Below, in pieces: positions 1 to 7,589 of a stretch of 8,330 bases of DNA. The notes beneath the pieces were generated by a model. That model saw nothing but the letters and a program-made list of their open reading frames with translations, did no database searches and was not told where the DNA came from. Every line of letters begins with the position of its first letter. Positions within the stretch are counted from its first letter, which is position 1. This stretch comes from an uncultured Lachnospiraceae bacterium (lineage in GTDB: Bacteria > Bacillota > Clostridia > Lachnospirales > Lachnospiraceae). The translations under genes were made by a program, and so were the position numbers. The DNA is taken from positions 1-8,330 of the forward strand of contig CAJTLD010000112.1 of assembly GCA_910577065.1 (NCBI GenBank), in the 5' to 3' direction.

Positions 1-29
1 ACTAACGCGCACTTTTTTATACAAAAATC

Positions 30-58
30 TTGACAATTGGCAAATGGCGTAATATTAT
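30..58 (+). promoter_or_regulatory. Sigma-A type promoter of the padR operon
   Basis: TTGACA (30-35, perfect -35) is followed by a 17-bp spacer and TATTAT (53-58, one mismatch to TATAAT). Transcription should begin near 65-66, about 40 nt before the padR start codon. The -10 box and predicted start point lie at or inside the palindrome at 56-89, so a bound repressor would block initiation. The boxes are seen directly; promoter activity is inferred. Confidence 0.85.
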
Positions 59-89
59 ATAGATGATCTATATATAGATCGTCTATATA
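56..89. promoter_or_regulatory. Tandem palindromic operator, probable PadR autoregulatory site
   Basis: A 34-bp palindrome has one mismatched pair (T64/G81). It is built from two adjacent 15-bp palindromes: TATAGATGATCTATA (58-72, exact around G65) and TATAGATCGTCTATA (73-87, one mismatched pair). The two copies match at 13 of 15 positions. The site overlaps the end of the -10 box, covers the predicted transcription start, and sits directly upstream of a PadR gene. PadR proteins are dimeric winged-helix repressors that commonly bind palindromes in their own promoters. Two side-by-side sites fit two dimers. The match to this PadR is inferred from position. Confidence 0.75.
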
Positions 90-104
90 AAAGGAGGGAT
101 TTAA

Positions 105-452
105 ATGGCAGTTGATAAAACGCTGCTTTCCGGAAGCACAATGATGCTGTTGTTAAAGCTGCTTTCCGAAAAGGATATGTACGGTTATGAGATGATTGAA
201 ACGCTTCGGAACCGTTCAAAGAATGTCTTTGAATTGAAAGCCGGGACGCTTTACCCGCTTTTGCATGCGATGGAAGAAAAATCGTTTCTGGTTTCCTATG
301 AAGACGACGCGTCCGGTAAAACGCGCAAATATTACCGTATTACCAAAGAGGGCAGAAAGCACTTAAAACAGAAAAAAGACGAATGGAAGGAATATTCCGA
401 CGCTGTTTCAAAAATTTTGGCAATGGGGGTGTGGGCATGGAAGAGTATTTAA
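105..452 (+). CDS. PadR family transcriptional regulator
   Basis: A 115-aa cytoplasmic DNA-binding repressor of the short PadR class. The winged helix-turn-helix spans about residues 12-90. Family hallmarks are LLKLLSEKDMYGYEM (16-30), the recognition-helix region KAGTLYPLLHAME (45-57), and the wing with GKTRKYYRITKEG (71-83). A short C-terminal helix (about 90-108) would form the dimer interface. ATG at 105 is preceded by AAGGAGGG (91-98) at good spacing, so the start is secure. The gene overlaps the following membrane gene by 16 nt (437-452), indicating one operon and probable translational coupling. It most likely represses its own promoter through the palindrome at 56-89. Short PadR genes are very often paired with a membrane protein carrying a permease-prefix domain, as here. 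The inducing signal is unknown. Confidence 0.93.
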   Translation: MAVDKTLLSGSTMMLLLKLLSEKDMYGYEMIETLRNRSKNVFELKAGTLYPLLHAMEEKSFLVSYEDDASGKTRKYYRITKEGRKHLKQKKDEWKEYSDAVSKILAMGVWAWKSI

Positions 453-1321
453 AAATATTGTTGGAACAAATTCGCTGCCGGAAGGCGTGGCCTGCCGTTG
501 AAGAGGAGTTTCGCTGCCATATTGAGGAACAGGCGGCGGCAAACGTCCTGCAGGGAATGGATAAGGAGGAAGCGCTGCGCTGTGCTGTAAGGGATATGGG
601 GGATCCTGTAGAGACGGGAGTGGATCTGGATCGGGTGCACAGGCCGCAGACGGCGTGGGATGTGGTGGGCGTTATGCTCGTTATTGCGCTTGCAAGTATT
701 TTTATTCATGTTGTGATTGGGCTTGGGGCAGAAGAAATCAACTATCAGCCGCAGGGAACGTACATCGGGCGCGCCGTTTGTTATATTGTTGCCGGATTTG
801 CGGCCATGCTGATTGTATACCGTTTGGATTACAGCTTTCTGGCAAGACGAGGAAAGTTATGCGCCGTGGCATTTCTGGCCCTGATGACGCTTGGCGCCGT
901 GGTATACGGTATGAAAATGCATGGGGGAATGTTGTTTTTAGATATGGGCGTATTATCATTTTCTATCGTTTATGTGATGTTTTTATACGTCCCTTTGTAT
1001 GGGGCGGTTTTGTATCAGTACCGCGGGAGCGGCTTTGGAGGGCTGGCAAAGTCATTTCTGTTTCTTGTGTATCCGGTTTGGCTGGCGGTAAAGATACCGT
1101 GTATGAGCCTGGGGCTGCTGCTTTTGTTCCTGCTGTCTGTGCTTTTGTCCGCCGCTGTGGCAAAGGGATGGTTTCATGTCCCGAAAAAAAGCGTTCTGGC
1201 GGGATATTGGTTCATCCTGGCAGCTGGAATGCCTCTTTTTTATATCTTTGTTAAATTTAACAGCGCATCGGCGGGCTGCTTTGCCTGCCTACCAGGCGGC
1301 GCGGCTGGAAGCGTTTTTTAA
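437..1321 (+). CDS. Permease-prefix SEDS (FtsW/RodA/SpoVE-like) membrane protein, N-terminal half before a frameshift
   Basis: The reading frame encodes 294 aa and then stops. Residues 1-65 are a permease-prefix domain: MEEYLKILLEQIRCRKAWPAVEEE opens it, HIEEQ follows, then DKEEALRCAVRDMGDP. Hydrophobic segments lie near 73-96, 108-129, 140-159, 170-195, 204-243 (probably two passes) and 254-274. The last roughly 15 residues (CFACLPGGAAGSVF) are out of frame: the same DNA read one frame over gives AYQAARLEAF, as expected in FtsW/RodA proteins. The intact product would be a multi-pass envelope membrane protein. I prefer ATG 437 to the ATG at 383 because the family motif begins there and the upstream residues are padR DNA read in another frame; the GGGGGTG at 425-431 could act as a modest ribosome binding site. 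Canonical SEDS proteins polymerise or traffic lipid-linked cell-wall precursors; the prefix fusion suggests a specialised, PadR-controlled member. Confidence 0.75.
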   Translation: MEEYLKILLEQIRCRKAWPAVEEEFRCHIEEQAAANVLQGMDKEEALRCAVRDMGDPVETGVDLDRVHRPQTAWDVVGVMLVIALASIFIHVVIGLGAEEINYQPQGTYIGRAVCYIVAGFAAMLIVYRLDYSFLARRGKLCAVAFLALMTLGAVVYGMKMHGGMLFLDMGVLSFSIVYVMFLYVPLYGAVLYQYRGSGFGGLAKSFLFLVYPVWLAVKIPCMSLGLLLLFLLSVLLSAAVAKGWFHVPKKSVLAGYWFILAAGMPLFYIFVKFNSASAGCFACLPGGAAGSVF

Positions 1322-1802
1322 CAGTTCTTTCCAGGATAACAGTTATGTGACAAAAATGCTGGCGGAACTACTGCAGGGCAGCCGCTTTTTGGGCGGGAGC
1401 GGCCAGGCGGTGGCAGGCGTCCTCCCGAATTACTACAGTGAGTACATTCTGGCTTTTTTGTATTCTTATTACGGAATAGCGGCGGCATGCGCGGCCTGTC
1501 TTCTGATAGCCGCCGTTGCGGTCCGGGCGCTGCGGATTGCGCTTGGGCAGAGAAACCAGCTTGGAATGATGATAGGGCTTGGAAGCGGGCTTGTGATGCT
1601 GACGAATACGGTAATGAACATTTTGGAAAATACGGGGCTTTTTCCGCCGACTATGACGTTTTTACCGTTCTTTTCTTATACTGGATCGGGGATTTTTGTA
1701 AGCTATATTTTGGCTGGAATTGTGCTGAGCGTGTACCGGTATAAGAATATTCTTCCGGTTTCCGGCGCAAAAGCGGGCGCAGCCAGGAAGGAATCGGCTT
1801 AA
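1176..1802 (+). pseudogene. C-terminal half of the frameshifted SEDS-like membrane protein
   Basis: This continues the gene starting at 437, displaced by one frame. The reading frame is open from 1176, but homologous sequence only begins near 1278-1290; residues before that are shadow. Recognisable SEDS features are AYQAARLEAFFN (from 1287, compare YQ..RL..F in FtsW/RodA), LPNYYSEYILAF (1422-1457, compare LPERHTDFIFA), a membrane segment rich in Ala/Leu, and NILENTGLFPP followed by FLPFFSYTGSG (compare TG..LP..SYGGS). A last transmembrane helix leads into VYRYKNI. Rejoining the halves needs removal of one base, or addition of two, between about 1262 and 1290, and would give a protein of roughly 450 residues. 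No start codon with a good ribosome binding site precedes this half, so it is probably not independently expressed. No clear terminator follows. Real inactivation and assembly error cannot be separated from one sequence. Confidence 0.72.
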
Positions 1803-1807
1803 ATATA

Positions 1808-1836
1808 TTGTCCGGACTTTTGGTATTTGTTATAAT
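1808..1836 (+). promoter_or_regulatory. Extended -10 promoter for the SecB-like gene
   Basis: TTGTCC (1808-1813), a 17-bp spacer and TATAAT (1831-1836, perfect) are seen. TG at 1828-1829 one base before the -10 makes a full extended -10 (TGTTATAAT). The predicted start near 1843 gives a leader of about 59 nt before the ATG at 1902. It lies entirely in the gap after the SEDS-like gene, so the SecB-like gene is probably its own transcription unit. Confidence 0.7.
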
Positions 1837-1901
1837 AGGATGCAATACAGTGCGTTCCCTTGTTTACCGAGGGTATATAATAAAGATTGAGAGGTATCGG
1901 C

Positions 1902-2285
1902 ATGATTCGTTTTAGCCTGAAAAGTCACAGTGTAAAAGAAGCATCCTTTCAGGAGCATTTTGAAAGGGCAAGAAAGAGCAATATGAACGTTGGCGTAGAG
2001 GGGAAAATTATAATTCCGCAAAATCCGGCTCAGCCGGGGGATGTCACAGTCCGGTTAAAAATGCGCCTTGGCAGCACGGACGACTGTATGTATCTGATGC
2101 TGCAGACAGTTACGGTGTTTGCGGTGGAGGGGCCAAGGGAGGAATTGAACGAACAGTCCGCCAGGCGTGAATGCTTTCCGGCTGCAATGGCAAAACTTCG
2201 GGAGACTGTCCGGCAGCTTACTGAGGTTTATGGGATGACGCCGCTGGAGCTGCCGCCGTTTGCAGAAGAGGAGCAGGCGGGGTAA
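1902..2285 (+). CDS. SecB-like small protein
   Basis: 127 aa, cytoplasmic, with no signal peptide or membrane segment. The order of elements resembles the SecB chaperone fold: an N-terminal strand region with the KEASF stretch (residues 12-16), paired strands VTVRLKMRLG (48-57) and MYLMLQTVTVFAVEG (63-77), then FPAAMAKLRETVRQLTEVYG (92-111) and PLELPPF (114-120). The last part matches the SecB ending, where a FP..R..i..lt helix leads into a PP.LPP-type tail. SecB proper is about 155 aa, so this is a shorter, divergent relative of the SecB-like proteins of Firmicutes. ATG 1902 is chosen because GAGAGG (1889-1894) lies at correct spacing; a TTG at 1887 would bury that site. No toxin-antitoxin pair lies beside it, so a TA-associated SecB role is not supported. 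Function could be protein holding or delivery, but this is inferred from fold resemblance only. Confidence 0.6.
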   Translation: MIRFSLKSHSVKEASFQEHFERARKSNMNVGVEGKIIIPQNPAQPGDVTVRLKMRLGSTDDCMYLMLQTVTVFAVEGPREELNEQSARRECFPAAMAKLRETVRQLTEVYGMTPLELPPFAEEEQAG

Positions 2286-2292
2286 TCACGGT

Positions 2293-2357
2293 TTTGCCGG
2301 TTGGCAAAGCTTTGCCAGCCAGATGGCGGGAAGTGTGGCTTTTGGCCTCTGGCTGGC
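2293..2357. repeat. Overlapping inverted repeats between convergent genes, possible bidirectional terminator
   Basis: Three nested structures are visible. TTTGCC-GGTT-GGCAAA (2293-2308) is a perfect 6-bp stem with a 4-nt loop. TGGCAAAGCTTTGCCA (2302-2317) is a perfect 16-bp palindrome that extends by GGT/GCC allowing a wobble pair (2299-2320). GCCAGCCAGA (2314-2323) pairs exactly with TCTGGCTGGC (2348-2357) across a 24-nt loop. The first and second cannot form together, nor can the second and third, because they share arms. The position between two converging stop codons suits a terminator for both strands, but neither strand has a clear U-tract, so intrinsic termination is uncertain. Confidence 0.5.
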
Positions 2358-2375
2358 TGTGGTCTTGAAATCCTT

Positions 2376-5300
2376 TTACCGGATCTGCTCTAAAATACTC
2401 GGATCCTTGATTTTGGTATCCTCCGCGAACAACAATATCTTTGACATAATTTCGGCCGTCTTCGGATCGTCGTCTACAAACGGCAGGAAGATCCTTCCTC
2501 TGTGCTGCGAATGCACCGGAACGACAAACAGCATGGCGTTGCCCGTCTGGCGCACGGCCCCGCTTCCGAGGTGGACGGAATATTCTCCGAGTTTTCCGTC
2601 GATCATGGCAAAGTTTCCTTCCAGCCGGACGTTTTTGATTCCGAACAGATCCAGGTTGCATTCCACAACGGCACGCCGCATTTCTATTGTCGAATGGCTG
2701 GTCTCCGGATCGACGCCGCCGGCATGGGCTACGCTTACCGCCAAATCTACATCCCGCATGACCTCGCTGTAAATGATATCCGGAATATCCTTAAGCTTTA
2801 TCGGTTTTCCGGTCTTGCGGTCTAAAAATACTACCCATTCTAAGGTCGGCGCTTCTATGTCGCTCGGTGAAAACCAGTCCGCCATGGCATAAATCCGCGC
2901 CACAATATTTTCCTGATAATAGACTTTCTGCAGGCCGTCGTCATAGTCGGCCACCCAGCGCCGTCCGCGCAGCACGCCAACTGTTTTCTGCGGCTGGATC
3001 TGGTTGCCGGAAAACAGCATCGACTCTGTTTTTTCCAGTTCCTCCGAAAGCTTTACGTACAGTTCGCGGAAGACCTGTTTGAACGGCTGCTTTACCTGCT
3101 TTTCAAACAAAAGCTTCTGGTATTCGCTCCACTGCCCCTTGCGGTAAAAATCAATCGGGTGGGCAATCAAAAGCTTATCTCCCGGTTTTAACGGCGTAAT
3201 TGTCCCCTCGCTGCCAAACAGGCCGTCCGGCGTCAAAAATCCAAGACATGTGCAGGCTTCCCCGGCAGCGTCTTGTTCCGGCATAAAAAGCAGCGTCTTT
3301 ATCATTGGGGCAACGACGGGATTGCCGAACAGATCCCACAGCTCCCGCGCTTCAAATGCGGTCCGGTCTTCCATTGCCTGTTCTAACATCTGCCGGGTAC
3401 GGCTGTACTGCTCCTTCAGCGCTTTGTGCGTTTCCTGGCAGGCAAGGATAAGCGGATCTTTTTTGAGTTTGGCGGGGACGGATTTTAAGATTTTGCCGCC
3501 TTTTTGGCATTTGAGCGAACTCTTTCCGTTTTCATCCACCGAAACCAGGACCGATACGCCGTCCGAGCCTTTTATTTCCTGCCATGCAAAGCAGGAGGAG
3601 GACTCTTCAATCAGCTTGCTTTCCATGCGCAGGATCAGCCGCGTAACATCCGTAAAGCCTGCGTTTGCGCTTAAATTGCGCAGGGCGATATCCACCGCGC
3701 GGCCTTCGCTTGCCCGGCGCTGCGCGCCGAATTGCCGGCTTTCTTTTTTGTATTTCTGGATAAACTGGTAGCGGTCTAGTAAATCCTTTTCCCGTTTGGT
3801 TTTGGCCGAGGGCAGCGGGAGCAGGCCAAGGCTCATCAAAAGGTCTTTGTTGCGTTTGGCGTCAATTTCGGCTTTTAAATCCTCCTTGTCCTTTTTGCCC
3901 AGCGCGGCGTCCGCGTATTTTCTCGCCCTGCCGTGGGCGGTTCCGGTGGAAGAATATTTCGCGGCGTCGTAAAGGAGTTTGAAGTTTTTCTCCCCGATTT
4001 TTTCGTAGGCTTCCAAAAACCAATGCAGATCAAACGCTCCGTCGTGCAGTTCCTCCGGGGAAAGCGGCGTATACCGGGCAATGACAGAGGTAATGTGATC
4101 GTCAAAATATTCGCTGGTATGCGCCATAAAATAGTAGCAGGCGCTGGCAAAGCCCGGCAGCCCGAAATATTCCTCCAGCAGCGGAATCCACTGCTCCGCA
4201 TACATGGCAAGTTCGGCAAGCCGTTTTTTGGTAATGTCCGTGCCCTTTAACGCGGCGGCAAGCGTATCGGCCGTGTCCGTTTCGTCCGGCATACAGACCT
4301 TTAGCAGATGGCTTAACACGTTTCGCTTGGCCGTGGCGGAAGTATAGTAGCTGTAGCCGCGCTGCAGGGGTTCTTTGCCCAGGGCGGTTAAAATCTGGAT
4401 CATATAGCCGATGCCGTAAATGACGTTAATATTACTGATATAGTCAGAAAACGGCGTCGGCTGTTCCCCGCGTTTCAGTTCGACGGCAAGGATATTCGGT
4501 ATGGTTTCACGGTAAATTTCATGTGCCAGCTGCATGGCGGGAAGCTTGGCATATGCCGTATCAAACCGGTATTTTCCGTCGGACGGCGTAATCGCATTCA
4601 GCCCGAAAAAGCTGTTTAACGCGCCGATCCGGGCGTTTTTAGACGGGACTGCGCCCCGCTGTTCCACAATGCTGACCGGCTCTAAAAGGCTGCCCAGGTC
4701 GGAGAACGTAAAAACAGCCTTGTAAAGCAGATCCTTGTCCCAGTGCCCGCGCAGGTAACACTGTACATAATCCGACAGGGAAAGGTACGCGCTGTGTCTG
4801 CTCTGGTAACGGGGAAGCTTTTCTCTGTCCCGTTGTTTCAGGTAGTGCTGCTGCAGCAAAAACCGCATGGTAAACGCAGACGTCCAGTCCGCTTCCGGCG
4901 CCAGGGAAAGCCAGCCCAGCAGGTCGGCAAAAACCGGCAGGCCGGCGGTCCGCTCGTTATGCGTTTCGATGACCCCGTTCCAGCGCTTTTCGCTGACGGT
5001 ATAGAAGTCATTGGACGTATCTATGGCGGATAAGAACGCGGCTGACCCGCAAAGCGCCCACCTTGCTTTTAAGTCTTTTGGGACATATTCGCTAAACAGC
5101 GTATCCAAAACGGTCCGTGCCTGCGAACCGTAACGCAGCCCCTGGATCAGATTGGAAAACGGCGGCTTTTTCCTAAGGCCATGCCCGAATATCGTTTTAT
5201 AAAGATCTATGTTTTGCTCGTATTTGTTCCGCCCATAGCGGCAGGCCTGGTAAAAATGGATTTCCATTAAAAGTTCAGGGGTTTTGATGTGCTCGCGGTA

Positions 5301-7532
5301 AAACGTTTCCCATAATTCACGGAACGGATAGGCGTCTAACGGCGTTGCGTCCGGATCGTTTCCGGTATAACGGCAGCGTTTCAGATCGTCGCCCAGCAGC
5401 TCGTCCGTATCCCACGCGGTCTTGTAAGAAAGATTGCGGTTTTTTTGAATCAGGCTGTTTAAGGCCTGCAGCACGCGGATGCATTCGTCTTCCCCATAGG
5501 TAAACAGTGTGTGGGCTTTTTTGCCGTCTGCGTCCATAGGCGGCAGAACCCACTCTTTGTTTACGTCGTAAAAACCGTAGCCCGGCGTATTTAAAATATC
5601 CTGCGCCGCGCTGTTATCCGCCGTCAGCTCTTCATATAATACCTGTTCCCTGCCCGTCTGCGGCTCAAATTCCGAAAGATACGGGGTAAGAAGGGCAAAC
5701 TGCCCGTCATTTTTTTTCATCTCCAGCGCAAGGTCAAGCGCGCCCATATGGCATTCCTCCGGCTTAGCGGCAAGCAGCCTTCCGACGGATGCGGCAAGCG
5801 CTTCGGGCGGCTGCTTCTGTAAAATGGCAAGCGTCCCCTCGCGCCCTTTTTTGTATTTTAAATTCTGTTCCAGCCGCCGGTAATCTTCATCGGCCAGCTT
5901 CATGTCGTCCGCCAGCATATACGCGGATTTGCAGGTATACTCCTCCGGATTGTGCATCAGATCCAGTAAAATCCTGCGCCGTACCTGCGAAGCGGGACGG
6001 TAAAGCAAAACGCGCGCCGCAATCGAACGGTCGGAGCTGACATAGCGGCCGCCCTGCCCGATTAAGGGGATAAATGCCGCCGCTTCGTCTAACAGCGCTT
6101 CGTCCTCAAGCATCCAGGCAATCAGGCACAGGCGCAAAGCCAGATCCGACTGCGTCAGCGTCACTTCATACCACGGAAAAATACAGGGAGAAAGCACAAG
6201 CCCTTTTTTGGGAATCTGCTCCATAATGTTTTTTAAAATCCCGTATAGCTGCCTGGCTTCCTGTTTGCTGTCAAACAGTTTTTTTGCATCCATTTTACGG
6301 GGCTTTGTTACGGCGGCGTCCTTCATATAGTAATACGAAACGTTGGTTTTTTCTTTGATCAGGCTCAAAAGATGCATACCCGCCTGATCCAGAAAACTTA
6401 CCATAAAACAGGCCGCCAGAGCCAGATCATCCGGGGCTTCCTTTAATACTTCCTTAGAAACCTGAATTTTTAAGCGCTCCTCCTGCAGTGAGCGGGTAAA
6501 ATAGGAAGCGGTCATTTTCTGGTTTTTCGTGCCGGATTTGGCCAAAGAAATGACGGCGTCCATGGCGTCTTTTGCGTTATAAAAGCCCAAAGCCCAGAGG
6601 GCGCAGCTGATGGCGACAGAATCGTTCGTGGCAAGCTGCTCGTTCCGGAACGTTTCTTCCCGCAGGCAGCGGCCCATCAGGCGTACCAGCTTTTCCGAAA
6701 TCCGGTCTGTACTGTTTTCGTCAAAAATGCCAATCCACGTACTGACGGCGCGTTTCACCGAAGAATAACGGATCAGGTTATTGTCTTCAATAACGGAAAA
6801 CAGGTGCATAAAAGCCTCCGGCCGTCCCTCGTCCATTGTTTCACAGACCGCCTGCCTTGCACCCTCCTGCAGCCGCGCCGCAAGCAGGAATTTGCCGAGC
6901 AGTTCATAGAGCCCTTCATTTTTGCACATAACAATGCCGCGGATTAACTCATGGCTTATCATAGCGGTATTGCTTTCGCCAAGCAGGATATCCCGGACGG
7001 CGTTTATGGTGCTTTCGCTGCCGCGGTCAATCTGTGCGGCGAGGATGCCGGCATAAGCAAAATATTCCGTCCTGGCATGGTCGTAAAATTCCGGGGTTGT
7101 CTGTCCCGTTAAGATATCCGCAAGCGGCGCGCCGTAAAACGCGATCCTTGTGTACGCGCGAAACAGCTGGACGCTTCTTTCCACAAACGGCGCGTAGCTT
7201 TCGGAACGGACGCTGCGTCGGTACCATCCGGCGGTCATCTGGAACCGGTTCATCTGATCCAGGGCATAATAAAATTCTTCCCGGTATTCTGCCGGGATGC
7301 AGGCGTTTATAAGGTGTCCGTATTCGTTTTGGTACAGCTCAGACAGGGTGCGGCAGGCGCCGTTTTCAAGGAGCTCCCGCATCTTATTACAGGTCTTTTG
7401 CGGGAGGGAGTAATAGTAGGTGTCCGGGAGCAGCCCGGTTTCTGATTTGGGGACGCCGGAAGCGTTCTTTTTGGTCTGTGCAACCCAGTTTTCGCTGATT
7501 TTTCTTCGTGTTTCGTAAGTAAATTCCGCCAT
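2376..7532 (-). CDS. DUF4132 domain-containing giant protein (DUF5724/DUF4132/DUF7737-type architecture)
   Basis: A single uninterrupted 1718-aa frame, predicted cytoplasmic, with no signal peptide or membrane helix. The first roughly 1200 residues are largely helical and look solenoid-like, corresponding to the long N-terminal region called DUF5724 in this family. The DUF4132 part runs from about residue 1250 (LLDRYQFIQKYKKESRQFGAQRR) through LWDLFGNPVVAPMIKTLLF (near 1395) and LLIAHPIDFYRKGQW (near 1455) to PFKQVFRELY. The C-terminal part (about 1612-1718) has VVECNLDLFGI, HSQHRGRIFLPFVDDD and the family-typical ending LLFAEDTKIKDPSILEQI. ATG 7532 follows AAGGAGG (7541-7547 on the minus strand) at 8-nt spacing, so the start is firm. 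E. coli YehI/MolR is the known relative but has a WGR domain, which I do not see here. Related proteins occur with MoxR-type AAA ATPase, VWA and SWIM genes (yehL, yehP, yehQ); none is in this window. Biochemical role is unknown. Confidence 0.88.
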   Translation of the reverse strand: MAEFTYETRRKISENWVAQTKKNASGVPKSETGLLPDTYYYSLPQKTCNKMRELLENGACRTLSELYQNEYGHLINACIPAEYREEFYYALDQMNRFQMTAGWYRRSVRSESYAPFVERSVQLFRAYTRIAFYGAPLADILTGQTTPEFYDHARTEYFAYAGILAAQIDRGSESTINAVRDILLGESNTAMISHELIRGIVMCKNEGLYELLGKFLLAARLQEGARQAVCETMDEGRPEAFMHLFSVIEDNNLIRYSSVKRAVSTWIGIFDENSTDRISEKLVRLMGRCLREETFRNEQLATNDSVAISCALWALGFYNAKDAMDAVISLAKSGTKNQKMTASYFTRSLQEERLKIQVSKEVLKEAPDDLALAACFMVSFLDQAGMHLLSLIKEKTNVSYYYMKDAAVTKPRKMDAKKLFDSKQEARQLYGILKNIMEQIPKKGLVLSPCIFPWYEVTLTQSDLALRLCLIAWMLEDEALLDEAAAFIPLIGQGGRYVSSDRSIAARVLLYRPASQVRRRILLDLMHNPEEYTCKSAYMLADDMKLADEDYRRLEQNLKYKKGREGTLAILQKQPPEALAASVGRLLAAKPEECHMGALDLALEMKKNDGQFALLTPYLSEFEPQTGREQVLYEELTADNSAAQDILNTPGYGFYDVNKEWVLPPMDADGKKAHTLFTYGEDECIRVLQALNSLIQKNRNLSYKTAWDTDELLGDDLKRCRYTGNDPDATPLDAYPFRELWETFYREHIKTPELLMEIHFYQACRYGRNKYEQNIDLYKTIFGHGLRKKPPFSNLIQGLRYGSQARTVLDTLFSEYVPKDLKARWALCGSAAFLSAIDTSNDFYTVSEKRWNGVIETHNERTAGLPVFADLLGWLSLAPEADWTSAFTMRFLLQQHYLKQRDREKLPRYQSRHSAYLSLSDYVQCYLRGHWDKDLLYKAVFTFSDLGSLLEPVSIVEQRGAVPSKNARIGALNSFFGLNAITPSDGKYRFDTAYAKLPAMQLAHEIYRETIPNILAVELKRGEQPTPFSDYISNINVIYGIGYMIQILTALGKEPLQRGYSYYTSATAKRNVLSHLLKVCMPDETDTADTLAAALKGTDITKKRLAELAMYAEQWIPLLEEYFGLPGFASACYYFMAHTSEYFDDHITSVIARYTPLSPEELHDGAFDLHWFLEAYEKIGEKNFKLLYDAAKYSSTGTAHGRARKYADAALGKKDKEDLKAEIDAKRNKDLLMSLGLLPLPSAKTKREKDLLDRYQFIQKYKKESRQFGAQRRASEGRAVDIALRNLSANAGFTDVTRLILRMESKLIEESSSCFAWQEIKGSDGVSVLVSVDENGKSSLKCQKGGKILKSVPAKLKKDPLILACQETHKALKEQYSRTRQMLEQAMEDRTAFEARELWDLFGNPVVAPMIKTLLFMPEQDAAGEACTCLGFLTPDGLFGSEGTITPLKPGDKLLIAHPIDFYRKGQWSEYQKLLFEKQVKQPFKQVFRELYVKLSEELEKTESMLFSGNQIQPQKTVGVLRGRRWVADYDDGLQKVYYQENIVARIYAMADWFSPSDIEAPTLEWVVFLDRKTGKPIKLKDIPDIIYSEVMRDVDLAVSVAHAGGVDPETSHSTIEMRRAVVECNLDLFGIKNVRLEGNFAMIDGKLGEYSVHLGSGAVRQTGNAMLFVVPVHSQHRGRIFLPFVDDDPKTAEIMSKILLFAEDTKIKDPSILEQIR

Positions 7533-7589
7533 GTTAGTTTCCTCCTTCTATGTATCAGTGTATGTATATAAATGCATGAATTTAAATGT

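Noticed and set aside
655..1254. 199-aa open frame inside the SEDS-like gene
   Set aside because: It is a third-frame shadow: Arg/Cys/Trp-rich, without the membrane pattern or family motifs seen in the frame of 437.
1314..1319. T-run as a programmed frameshift site
   Set aside because: Family-like sequence in the new frame already begins at about 1287-1290, upstream of the run, so slippage here would not restore the protein.
1876..1881. Second TATAAT upstream of the SecB-like gene
   Set aside because: No -35-like hexamer sits 16-18 bp upstream, and initiation about 7 bp downstream would leave almost no leader around the ribosome binding site. The promoter at 1808-1836 is much better.
3250..3771. 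173-aa open frame on the plus strand
   Set aside because: It lies wholly antisense to the DUF4132 coding region, has low-complexity Ser/Arg-rich composition and no ribosome binding site; it is a shadow of the real gene. The other open frames inside 2376-7532 are rejected for the same reason.
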